In this document: piece after piece, positions 1-7,841 of the stretch
Numbering within the stretch: the stretch's first letter is position 1
Layout: each line of letters opens with the position of its first letter
Assembly (NCBI GenBank): GCA_949373075.1
Contig: CASIBX010000037.1
Location: 1 to 49,924 of the forward strand
Length of the DNA stretch: 49,924 bases
Direction of reading: 5' to 3'
DNA from: Candidatus Poseidoniaceae archaeon
GTDB taxonomy: Archaea > Thermoplasmatota > Poseidoniia > Poseidoniales > Poseidoniaceae
Program-made: the position numbers and the translations under genes
Notes under the pieces: model-generated
What the model was told of the DNA's origin: nothing
The model's database searches: none
Seen by the model: the letters and a program-made list of their open reading frames with translations, nothing else

Positions 1-888
1 GCTAGATGCACATTTTGGGCAACCTTGCGGCTGAAGGTGTTTATTTGGTATCTGTTGAAAGTCTCCATGTTCAGGACAAGTTATTGTTAATTTAGTTTGA
101 GTATTTACCCATATTGATTTAGAATAATCATATTTGTTGTCATGTAAATCGTTTGCCTCTTGAATAAATTCCTCAATACTACGTTGATATCTACCTGAGC
201 ATTTTGAGCAGTTCTTACCCATCAAATGATTGCTTGGCTGTTGTTCAAATTCACCATGGATTTTACAAATTATAGTTATATTGGTATGTGAATTAACATA
301 GTTAACTCTAGAATAATCATATCTGTGCCCATGAACTTCCTCAGCATCTTGAATGAATTGACCAATTGTTTTCCTACGGGCACTTGCAGTCTTCAATCTA
401 GCACATTCGTGACATCCACTCCCTCTTAAGTGGAGATTTGCTTTCTGATTAAAATCACCATGCCTAGAACATGTAATCAAGATTACTGAATCATGACTAA
501 CAAGATTATCTAAATTGTAAACATATAGGTCAGAGTGTACTATCTTTGCTTTGCTTTTGAATAATTTTCTTGTTTGCTCTTTCCTTCTTTCACTATTCTT
601 TTTTCTTGAGCATAGTTTGCACCCTTGTCCGGACCAATGTTTCGAAGGTTTTTGTTCGAAAGGACCATGTATTCTACATTTTATTACCACTTTGGTATGT
701 GAATTAACATAGATTACATCGGAGTAATCAAATTCATTCCCATGGATTTTCCTAGCCCGTTCTAGAAAATCCGAAGCCGTCATTTTAGTGGGCACGATTA
801 ATGTAAGATGGAATCTTATTTCAATTAATTCAGTTAATGAACTTTGATAAGTACTTACTGAAAAAGAAGTATCGTACTTAGGGGCCAT
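1..888 (-). CDS. DUF723-like zinc-module repeat protein (C-terminus off the left edge)
   Basis: The minus strand is open from an ATG at 886-888 to base 1, giving 296 codons without a stop, so the gene continues outside the window. The translation holds four repeats of about 54 residues, at roughly residues 41-94, 109-163, 178-231 and 241-294. Each has an aromatic motif like YDYS, then Y.N, then C-x2-H followed by G.F.Q, then a C-x2-C at the repeat end (CRIH/CKLC, CSRH/CHEC, CKIH/CSKC, CPEH/CPKC). Each repeat therefore looks like one zinc-binding module; the second is the most diverged. From family knowledge, such repeats (DUF723-type) occur in phage, giant-virus and metagenomic proteins, often in front of a nuclease domain; no nuclease is visible here. 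The first 35 residues do not match the repeats, so the ATG at 781-783 may be the true start. The stretch is visibly more AT-rich than its neighbours, which suggests mobile or viral origin. Confidence 0.75.
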   Translation of the reverse strand, partial: MAPKYDTSFSVSTYQSSLTELIEIRFHLTLIVPTKMTASDFLERARKIHGNEFDYSDVIYVNSHTKVVIKCRIHGPFEQKPSKHWSGQGCKLCSRKKNSERRKEQTRKLFKSKAKIVHSDLYVYNLDNLVSHDSVILITCSRHGDFNQKANLHLRGSGCHECARLKTASARRKTIGQFIQDAEEVHGHRYDYSRVNYVNSHTNITIICKIHGEFEQQPSNHLMGKNCSKCSGRYQRSIEEFIQEANDLHDNKYDYSKSIWVNTQTKLTITCPEHGDFQQIPNKHLQPQGCPKCASS

Positions 889-894
889 CCGAAA

Positions 895-927
895 CCCCTT
901 TGTATTTTATTTTCCGATACAAAGGGG
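895..927. repeat. Perfect 11-bp inverted repeat, possible terminator
   Basis: The arms CCCCTTTGTAT (895-905) and ATACAAAGGGG (917-927) are perfectly complementary around an 11-nt loop. Read on the minus strand the hairpin is followed by TTT, so it could end transcription of the LVIVD gene, whose displaced end lies at 981. It also sits directly upstream of the DUF723-like ORF and could be an operator for it. Confidence 0.6.
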
Positions 928-950
928 ATTCAGTGGGTCGCTGCTAACGA

Positions 951-968
951 TACCCTTTGTATGGGGTA
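951..968. repeat. Third copy of the CCCTTTGTAT motif in a small hairpin
   Basis: CCCTTTGTAT recurs at 953-962 as a direct repeat of the left arm at 896-905. TACCC (951-955) and GGGTA (964-968) can pair around it. Three copies of one 10-bp word within 70 bp of noncoding DNA is unlikely to be chance. Possible roles are terminator, operator or recombination site; the sequence does not decide. Confidence 0.45.
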
Positions 969-980
969 CCGCTAGTCTAA

Positions 981-1166
981 CTATACTGGCATTCCAGTAA
1001 ATGGTTCATCAATATCTAGCTGAAGGATGTATAATCCCGTAGAGATACACGATGCATAGATTATGCCTTCATGGAACTCTACAGCCCACAAAAACGGCAC
1101 CCAGCCGAAGTCGTAGTACTGGCTATCCAACTGGCGTTCACCGTCCAGGTGGCCAGACGGCAGGTA
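981..1166 (-). pseudogene. Out-of-frame C-terminal piece of the LVIVD propeller protein
   Basis: This frame encodes about 61 residues that continue the propeller protein (YLPSGHLDG, then GWVPFLWAVEFHEGIIYAS and a last blade ending LYILQLDIDEPF). The joint lies at 1163-1170, where the minus strand reads TACTTACC. Both frames encode Tyr-Leu-Pro at this point. Removing four bases, one copy of the near-duplicated TACT, restores one uninterrupted frame reading VGYLPSGHLDGE. The sequence shows the shift directly. Whether it is a real mutation, an assembly error or (less likely) recoding cannot be told from the window. Confidence 0.7.
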
Positions 1167-2778
1167 AGTAGCCCACGGTTGCTTCGAAGTGAATATCAAT
1201 TCTATCAGTTGCTTCTGGGGCGATTAGAGTTTCAACATCTACAACCCAAAGTCCAGCGTGATAATGAGAAATGTACAGTCTACCATCCCAACTACCACCG
1301 TGCGATTGATCGGTCTCTTCAGTAGTTTCAAAGTAACCACTGTCGAGGTTATGCGGGCTAAACAATAGCCATTCATCCGCATTAGGGGCAAGTTCACAAC
1401 TCGCTCCGAAACAGTGGTCTTCTGCATACGGAATTTCCCAATCTCTAGTCATAGTAATTTCAAATTTGAAGTTCCCATTTTCTGTAGAATATTCGGTTGT
1501 GTCTAGGAAGTAGACGATTCCAGTTCCTTCAAACAGGTCCAGGCATTCAACTGCCGCCGTAACGTAGTGACGCGGTTCATCTCCTAATCCAAGATGAGAC
1601 ACATCAAGCATAGTTGGAAACGGTTCTGCATAGTGTATGTAAGACACTCGTCCGCCATTTTCATTACCAGTAGTCCCACTATCTGGCTGACCATCTTCAT
1701 CCAAATCTAAGAAGTCCATCCAAGAACCGACTTCAGGGGCTCTCCAACGGCACATAACCGGGTTTCCTTGTCCCGCTTTACAGGTTGTAGCCATCAGAAG
1801 ATATTGTGCCTCTGAGTTAGTAGGGTGTGGTACATCAGTTACATCACCAATTCTCAATCCTGCTTCCCAATATGATCCATAGATGAATGTCCTGCCATAA
1901 CGAGGGTCATCCTGATCTTCTCCTGGCCACTTTTGGACAGTCATGTCGTGGATGTATATCCATCCTCCACGAGTTGTCTCCCATGCCACTTCATATTCAC
2001 CAACTTTGATGATTGTATGGCCTTGTCCAGCAGCGGGAACGCCTGGTAGGTTGCGAGATGCACTACCTTGTAAGTTCAGGTGAGCGATAGTTACTCCACC
2101 ACAGGCTTCTCCAATAGCAGAGTCGCACTGCTCGTAATCAGGGTTTGCAACGAAAATATACCATTCATTGTCAATCATGTGAGGATAGAGATTGTGCGGT
2201 CCACTAGGGTGGTCAACATCGTACCAAGAATCAATGTAAGTCGGATTTGTCTTATCGGTTACGTCAATCAGAGTTACAGACACTTGAATCGGGTCACTCC
2301 ACTCTCCAATGTTAGGGTCTGAATAACCAGGGTCGATTAGTTGATTTTGTAAGATAACATATTCATTGCCATTATATTCCAAGTATTTTACATCAAGAAC
2401 CTGAGTATTAGGGTCGTTGTAAACTCCCATTACTTGCGGGTCAGAAGCATTGGTGACATCTACGATGTGCATATCATTCCAGCCAGCCTGATAGGTGTAT
2501 ACTCGCCCATCGGGTGAACGTGCGACTGAAACTTCAGCATTTCCTGGTGAAGTTAGAGGATTAAAGGCCAACTGCTCAATATTGTCAGTTCCTGCAACGT
2601 GTTGGCTTGCGTTCATGTGGTCGTGGCCTTCACCTTGGAAAAGAGGGTCTTCCGAATGGAAATGGAAACCAGTATCCTTTGATTCAGATGATGATGATTC
2701 ATCTCCTAGAATCAAAACAGCCACAGAACCGGCAAACAAAACTGCGAATATGCCCAGCGCCACTAACTTTGCTTCCAT
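1138..2778 (-). CDS. LVIVD-type beta-propeller exported protein, C-terminus lost by frameshift
   Basis: A 546-residue ORF with an ATG start. It begins with a hydrophobic anchor or signal segment (about residues 5-25), then a serine-rich linker and a His-containing stretch. The rest is a beta-propeller-like ectodomain with recurring motifs such as HIVDVTNASDPQ and LIDVTDKTNPTY, typical of LVIVD-repeat proteins that act outside the cell or at its surface; the ligand is unknown. Near the end the frame breaks: after about residue 537 (tyrosine) this frame reads only a short unrelated tail to a stop at 1138. The overlapping frame continues with propeller-like sequence to 981. The gene is divergent from the small secreted protein at 2836, with 57 bp between starts. 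Confidence 0.8.
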   Translation of the reverse strand: MEAKLVALGIFAVLFAGSVAVLILGDESSSSESKDTGFHFHSEDPLFQGEGHDHMNASQHVAGTDNIEQLAFNPLTSPGNAEVSVARSPDGRVYTYQAGWNDMHIVDVTNASDPQVMGVYNDPNTQVLDVKYLEYNGNEYVILQNQLIDPGYSDPNIGEWSDPIQVSVTLIDVTDKTNPTYIDSWYDVDHPSGPHNLYPHMIDNEWYIFVANPDYEQCDSAIGEACGGVTIAHLNLQGSASRNLPGVPAAGQGHTIIKVGEYEVAWETTRGGWIYIHDMTVQKWPGEDQDDPRYGRTFIYGSYWEAGLRIGDVTDVPHPTNSEAQYLLMATTCKAGQGNPVMCRWRAPEVGSWMDFLDLDEDGQPDSGTTGNENGGRVSYIHYAEPFPTMLDVSHLGLGDEPRHYVTAAVECLDLFEGTGIVYFLDTTEYSTENGNFKFEITMTRDWEIPYAEDHCFGASCELAPNADEWLLFSPHNLDSGYFETTEETDQSHGGSWDGRLYISHYHAGLWVVDVETLIAPEATDRIDIHFEATVGYLPAVWPPGR

Positions 2779-2835
2779 GGTTCGTGCGTAGCCTTCTTCC
2801 GTATTGTATTTATTCTCTAATCGCTTAGCGTAATC

Positions 2836-3432
2836 GTGCGCACCCTATTCGCAACTCTCGTTATTATTTTGCTCGCGACTCCTGTTGCCGCTCACGAATT
2901 GGCGGTTTTTACAGTCATTGTCAATTCAGAAGGAGCAAACCCTGCTAACATCCCTGATGAATCCTTGAAGGAGGGCGACTCTGCTTGGTTTTGGATGAAA
3001 GATTCTACTGAGAATACAACCCTTGTCGTTGAAATCGAAAGAGATGGAGCTACTTTGAGGTCTCCAGTATTGCATTATGAGTGCGAGTTGCATGACAATG
3101 GAACAAAAGTAGACGAATCCTGCAACAACAGATTTGACTACACGTTCAACCAATACAATTCTGCAGGCCAATGGAATATCACTTTCTTGAAGTATGTGAA
3201 TAATGAATTATCTGAAACCAGTAATGGCTCAGTCATTATTCAAGCGGATCTACATGATGAACAAGATATGGGTGAACAACAAGAGTCCGCTTCTGTAGAA
3301 AAGTTACCTAACTCTCAGGTAGCCGCTGGAATGCTTGCAATTGTTTCCTTAATTGCAATGGCAATGCTCGCAACTAAACTCGATAGAGACAAAAAGAAGG
3401 ACTACACGGTAGGCTTTCAAGAAGAAGAGTGA
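2836..3432 (+). CDS. Small exported, membrane-anchored protein of unknown function
   Basis: A GTG start gives 198 residues. An N-terminal signal peptide ends near AAHELAVF. It is followed by a beta-rich ectodomain of about 130 residues with two cysteines (YECEL and ESCNN) that may form a disulfide, then an acidic linker and a membrane helix at about 158-180. A charged cytoplasmic tail rich in Lys and Glu closes the protein. No in-frame ATG lies near enough to be an alternative start that keeps the signal peptide. The family is not recognised. The gene is divergent from the LVIVD propeller gene, and a shared promoter in the 57-bp gap could link two exported proteins. Confidence 0.75.
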   Translation: MRTLFATLVIILLATPVAAHELAVFTVIVNSEGANPANIPDESLKEGDSAWFWMKDSTENTTLVVEIERDGATLRSPVLHYECELHDNGTKVDESCNNRFDYTFNQYNSAGQWNITFLKYVNNELSETSNGSVIIQADLHDEQDMGEQQESASVEKLPNSQVAAGMLAIVSLIAMAMLATKLDRDKKKDYTVGFQEEE

Positions 3433-3447
3433 CCAATCACAAGTTCT

Positions 3448-3930
3448 TCAAACGCGTACAACAAACATAATTTGTTGAGGCTGTGCAGGTTTGTCACCAG
3501 GAAGCTTTCTGCAATTCTCGATAGTTTTGACGATATCCATTCCTTCGACCACTTCACCAAAGATGGCGTGGTTTCCGTTTAGCCACGGTGTTGCTACCGT
3601 GGTGAGGAAAAACTGTGAGCCACCGGTGTTTTTTCCGGCGTTAGCCATAGATAAAAGCCCAGGGCGGTCATGTAGCATGTTCAGAGCACTTGTCTCACAA
3701 GGAATCTTCCAACCCGGGCCGCCAGTTCCAGCGCCTCGACTCATTGGGTCTTTTGAATGCGGACAGCCACCTTGAATCATGAATTGCTCGATAACTCGGT
3801 GGAAGTGAAGGCCATTGTAGAATCCATCATCAACCAATTTCAGGAAATTGGCTGTGGTTTCAGGGGCTTCCTCTGTAAACAATTTGATCTTGATATCTCC
3901 GGCACTAGTTTGCATCATGACTTCTGTCAT
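3448..3930 (-). CDS. Cyclophilin-type peptidyl-prolyl cis-trans isomerase
   Basis: About 160 residues covering one complete cyclophilin domain, the enzyme that interconverts cis and trans peptide bonds before proline during protein folding. Family hallmarks are FHRVIEQFMIQGG (containing the catalytic arginine), GGSQFFLT, and WLNGNHAIFGEV. No signal peptide is seen, so it is probably cytoplasmic. A longer reading from a TTG at 3993 would add a tail unlike cyclophilins and would overlap the upstream gene; the ATG at 3928-3930 is preferred, with MMQTSAGDI a few codons later as another option. It lies 47 bp downstream of the large surface-protein gene on the same strand and may be cotranscribed with it. 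Confidence 0.93.
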   Translation of the reverse strand: MTEVMMQTSAGDIKIKLFTEEAPETTANFLKLVDDGFYNGLHFHRVIEQFMIQGGCPHSKDPMSRGAGTGGPGWKIPCETSALNMLHDRPGLLSMANAGKNTGGSQFFLTTVATPWLNGNHAIFGEVVEGMDIVKTIENCRKLPGDKPAQPQQIMFVVRV

Positions 3931-3977
3931 GTTTAGGTCTGGGCGAAGCCCGTTGATGACCCTTACTATTAGATAAT

Positions 3978-6900
3978 TCACTGATTTAGCCAAGGGCGGA
4001 AGTGCTGGTCTGCATACGCTCTTGCTTGTTCAGCATTGTATCCTGCAGCATGTAATTGCTGTTCGTACTGCAATTGTTCTGGAGTAATGCTAGGGTCTGC
4101 GGCAGCCATCCCCGTCATTGGGTCATTGAATGCAGCATTTGCGAATGAGTCTTCAGCCAGGTCATTCCTTGAACGGCCCTTTCTTACAATTAGTAGAGTT
4201 AGGATTATGATGAGCAGAACTCCGCCGCCAATTCCGCCAATTTCAACGACTCCAAGGCCGCTTTCTGCAGTGTCTTTGGTACTGTCTTCCTTGTCTTCTT
4301 CACTGTCTCCTGAACCAGAATTGTCGTCACTGTTGTCATCATCGTCAATGTCATCATCAACGATTAAACATCCAACATCATCGACTACGTTGATTCCTCC
4401 AACGGTATCTGGACATTCATCGAGTGAATCTACAACTCCGTCTCCATCTGTGTCGACTTCACAACCATCCTCGCCAACAATTACAGTTGCTGGAGATTCT
4501 GAACAGTTGTCGTCAGAATCTTGAATTCCATCTCCATCGGTGTCGACGAATGGAGGTGGACAACCATCGCCGCCATCTCCATTTTCAACACCGTAAACAC
4601 CAGGGCATTGGTCGCCTAAGTATCCGGTAACGTTGTCTCCAAATCCGTCTTCGTCTTCATCGACCCACTGGCTTTCATCCATAGGGGCGAAATCATTCAG
4701 ATTGGACCAGCCATCTCCGTCTAAGTCTGCACAACCATAGCGGTCGCCGGAACTTTCACCGTACTTGTCAGGACATTCATCGACGATTCCGTCACCAACA
4801 TCAGTAGTGTTGAAGCCGTCCCTGTCAGCATCATTAGCCCACAATTCTTCTTCATTTTGAATAGTGAAGTTATCTCCAGTTAACTCGTTGTTCAAGAGTT
4901 CTAACTCCATAATGGCTCCATCCATATTTACCATTACGCTACAAGCATATGTTCCACTAGCGGTGGTTGTATCAATGAAAGTAGAAGATGCTCTTTCGAG
5001 TACAAGTTGGCCATACTTGGAATAAGTACTAGCGGTGGAGGAATCGATTTCTTCAGCGAGTACTCCTTCAGAGTCTATCATTATCAAAGTCCACGAGAAA
5101 TCGCCAATTGCAGGGCCACGAAGGTTATGGATTTCGAATGAATAGAATAGTTCATCATTACTAATCATTTCAGAACCACACGATAGATTGCTAACGGCTA
5201 AGTCAGCGTGTGCGGGGGCCGAAGATGAAATTGAAAGGTTGTAGTAACCTTCCCCTCCAGCCGAATCAACAACTAATGTGAAAGTTCCATCTTGGCCTTC
5301 ATGAGTCATATCTCCCATGGATGACCATGAGGTGCCATTCCATCCTGCAACCATGTCTCCATTTTCATCATACAAACTTGTAGTGAATCCTGAGCCTGCA
5401 TCTAGCATGAACATTACATCGACGTTATTCGAATCTTCAAGTGTGAATTGGTATGCATCAGAAGGATCTTGGCCATCAAGGCAACCTTGACCGCTAATCG
5501 ATGGATTGGAACCTATGACCATTGCATTAGAAAGGTCAGTTCCAGCATCAGTTCCTGTTCCAGCATCACTGTGCCCCACACAAGTGAAAGGAGCAACATA
5601 CCCTGCAGGCTGTCCAACAAGTAATCTGTAGGTGCCAGCCCCTCCGCTTTCTAACCATGATGTTGAACGATTTACCATGATTGTGTAAGTTCCAGCCGTT
5701 CCTTCGAATGAAGTATCATATGTCGTTACTTCACTATCTGAAAACCAACTTTGGTCAGAATCTACCGAGGCGCCGTTAGCATCTACAATTGCTAGATTGA
5801 CAGCTCCTGCCGGCGGGTCAACCAATGTCAGGTTCATGTTTTGACCTGAAGTCAGGGTAATCGTGTAGTAATCTCCAGCATCGTTTGAATCAATACATCC
5901 TCGGTACTCTGCATCAGCATAATTGCCCAAGTCGTATGCCGTAGAGGTGCTGTTACCAGCATCGCCATTCATTGCAGCATCGTTCTGAGTAGCACACGCA
6001 GTTTCAGCATTACCAACTGCAAATTGTCCACTTCTTTGACCTTGATTATTCTCATCATCTCTCTCAATAATCAAATCATCCTGGTCTGCTACTACATACA
6101 GATAATAATCCCCTTCAACCAAATCTGCGGGGATCGTTGAAGGTATAGTGACTGTGGTATTGGTTTTCATAGGGATTCCACTAGTTGAGATTGAACCAAT
6201 TTCATGGTCATACCAATCTACACCTGTGTTAACAGATAGTATTGCGACCATTTCAACATTAGATACGCCGTCAACAGTTCCTTCGTTTTCAAGGACCGCT
6301 GTAACATCAAAAGAATCTCCCACCTGGCCACTGCCTGCACTTGTGATAGTATCAATTGTATAATCTGGAGCCGGTATACTCTGGTTAGTCCACACATCTA
6401 GGGTATAGTTGCTGACACCTGAGAAGTGGGAGATATTAACGTAATATGTTCCTGCTGTGCCTTCGTAATCAGTGAGTTTAGCCGTTGCAACTTCTGGATA
6501 AGAGGTAGAAAATCCTCTATCAACTTCAGAGCCATTCGAATAGTGAATGAATATATCCAAGTCAGAAGTTTGGTCTTCAGCCTCTAACATAATTTCAATG
6601 AAATAGCCACTTGGAACATCAAAAGCGAACATATCGTCGCCATCTGTACCGTCCATACACCCGTCATATGTGGCTGTTACATTATTGCCCATGTTGGTCG
6701 CATTCGCAGAATCGCTTGCAGCATCATATCCTAATCCTCCGTCATTCTGAGAGCCTCCTCCCAAGTCTATACAATCGAGACCAACAGACATTTTGTTAGG
6801 TGAGGCCATGTTATTATTCAGTTCATCAGCTTCGGTAATGTTGCCATACCCGTCAGCCCAAATAATCCAGTGGTATGAGTCGTTAGAGAGGTTTGCAGGG

Positions 6901-7739
6901 AGTGTAATACTCGTAGAAGTAGTCCGGGAACTACTTGCTGCGAGGTCAGTCTCTTTAGAAACATCATCAAGCAATAGGTCAGCACTATCGAATGTATTAT
7001 CGGTTGAAAGAATAAAGAACACATCGAATGGCCCTGTTGTTGCACTAGAATTGTTAGCCAGATTCTCAACGGTATAGTTTACAGTTACAGTATCTCCTGC
7101 CTGAGCCTTAAGTGGATTGTCTACCATTGTGATAGTCATATCAGGCTTAGGTGTACTGTTGTTTGTCCAAACACGTAGAGTATATTGCCCATCTCCTGAG
7201 TAAGCATTAATCCAGATGTAAAATGTCGTTGCATTATTTTCTAGTACTGTGCCACCTGTAGTAACAGATTCAAGAGGGTCGTTATATTCTGAATAATCAT
7301 AGAAAGTACCTTTTGTAGCGTCGACTAGATACAGGTCGAAATCTGCTCCAGTTGGAACTACTAATTCGACATCTACTTCTTTTCCAGAGGTAGTTGTGAC
7401 GCTGTACATATCTTCAGCATCTGTGGCGTCAACACAACCACTCACTCCAGTAGGGCCATTGGTTGGATCAGTACCCAGGCTCTTTGCAGTAGCGCTTGTG
7501 TTTCCTGCATCGCCAGCGGAACCTCCATCGGTTTGGACAGCACTACATGGAGCGCGGCCACTAGCCCCGTTCACAACACGAGGTCCAGTTTCATCGAGGT
7601 ATTTGATTGGTAAATCGGGGAAATCCGAATCAATATTTTCCTTTTCAGAAGAAATTTCTTTCTCTAAATCCGCAGAAACTAGCGGAGACACGGACATCAA
7701 TAACATCAGGCTGACAAGAAGGATAGAACGTGCACGCAT
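3978..7739 (-). CDS. Giant surface protein: PPC-like and CARDB-like repeats, TSP3 array, C-terminal anchor
   Basis: 1253 residues from the ATG at 7739; a TTG at 7751 would add four. A signal peptide (RSILLVSLMLLMSVSPLVSA) is followed by alternating domains. Four pre-peptidase-like (PPC) modules, each beginning with Cys and an N-D-A/G-G-like motif, lie at about 64-190, 323-450, 583-710 and 720-840. Three CARDB-like Ig-fold modules lie at about 195-315, 455-575 and 845-960. Next comes an acidic thrombospondin type 3 region (DTDGDGIQDSDDNC-like repeats) that should bind Ca, a Ser/Asp/Glu linker, one membrane helix at about 1170-1192 and a cytoplasmic tail. It is probably a surface adhesin or structural protein. 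No protease catalytic domain is seen, although PPC modules usually accompany proteases. Confidence 0.85.
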   Translation of the reverse strand: MRARSILLVSLMLLMSVSPLVSADLEKEISSEKENIDSDFPDLPIKYLDETGPRVVNGASGRAPCSAVQTDGGSAGDAGNTSATAKSLGTDPTNGPTGVSGCVDATDAEDMYSVTTTSGKEVDVELVVPTGADFDLYLVDATKGTFYDYSEYNDPLESVTTGGTVLENNATTFYIWINAYSGDGQYTLRVWTNNSTPKPDMTITMVDNPLKAQAGDTVTVNYTVENLANNSSATTGPFDVFFILSTDNTFDSADLLLDDVSKETDLAASSSRTTSTSITLPANLSNDSYHWIIWADGYGNITEADELNNNMASPNKMSVGLDCIDLGGGSQNDGGLGYDAASDSANATNMGNNVTATYDGCMDGTDGDDMFAFDVPSGYFIEIMLEAEDQTSDLDIFIHYSNGSEVDRGFSTSYPEVATAKLTDYEGTAGTYYVNISHFSGVSNYTLDVWTNQSIPAPDYTIDTITSAGSGQVGDSFDVTAVLENEGTVDGVSNVEMVAILSVNTGVDWYDHEIGSISTSGIPMKTNTTVTIPSTIPADLVEGDYYLYVVADQDDLIIERDDENNQGQRSGQFAVGNAETACATQNDAAMNGDAGNSTSTAYDLGNYADAEYRGCIDSNDAGDYYTITLTSGQNMNLTLVDPPAGAVNLAIVDANGASVDSDQSWFSDSEVTTYDTSFEGTAGTYTIMVNRSTSWLESGGAGTYRLLVGQPAGYVAPFTCVGHSDAGTGTDAGTDLSNAMVIGSNPSISGQGCLDGQDPSDAYQFTLEDSNNVDVMFMLDAGSGFTTSLYDENGDMVAGWNGTSWSSMGDMTHEGQDGTFTLVVDSAGGEGYYNLSISSSAPAHADLAVSNLSCGSEMISNDELFYSFEIHNLRGPAIGDFSWTLIMIDSEGVLAEEIDSSTASTYSKYGQLVLERASSTFIDTTTASGTYACSVMVNMDGAIMELELLNNELTGDNFTIQNEEELWANDADRDGFNTTDVGDGIVDECPDKYGESSGDRYGCADLDGDGWSNLNDFAPMDESQWVDEDEDGFGDNVTGYLGDQCPGVYGVENGDGGDGCPPPFVDTDGDGIQDSDDNCSESPATVIVGEDGCEVDTDGDGVVDSLDECPDTVGGINVVDDVGCLIVDDDIDDDDNSDDNSGSGDSEEDKEDSTKDTAESGLGVVEIGGIGGGVLLIIILTLLIVRKGRSRNDLAEDSFANAAFNDPMTGMAAADPSITPEQLQYEQQLHAAGYNAEQARAYADQHFRPWLNQ
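4370..4850 (-). repeat. Thrombospondin type 3 Ca-binding repeats in the 1253-aa protein
   Basis: Minus-strand translation shows repeated D.D.DG..D units with paired cysteines, followed by an Asp/Ser-rich linker. The same DNA gives long but meaningless ORFs on the other strand. Confidence 0.75.
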
Positions 7740-7841
7740 GGCCCTCAACAATCTACCGTGTCACTGGTCCGCTATCAAAGTACGGATTCCTTAATTCAGC
7801 AATATATCTGCCAGAACCAATTAAAATTATACGCAATCAAA

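Noticed and set aside
895-970. CRISPR-like or transposon terminal repeats
   Set aside because: Repeats are too short, are not evenly spaced with spacers, and no transposase or cas gene is nearby.
3931-3993. TTG start extension of cyclophilin
   Set aside because: It overlaps the upstream surface-protein gene and adds residues outside the cyclophilin domain.
4036-4524. 162-aa plus-strand ORF opposite the TSP3 repeats
   Set aside because: It is a Ser-rich shadow of the acidic repeat codons on the minus strand and has no domain pattern.
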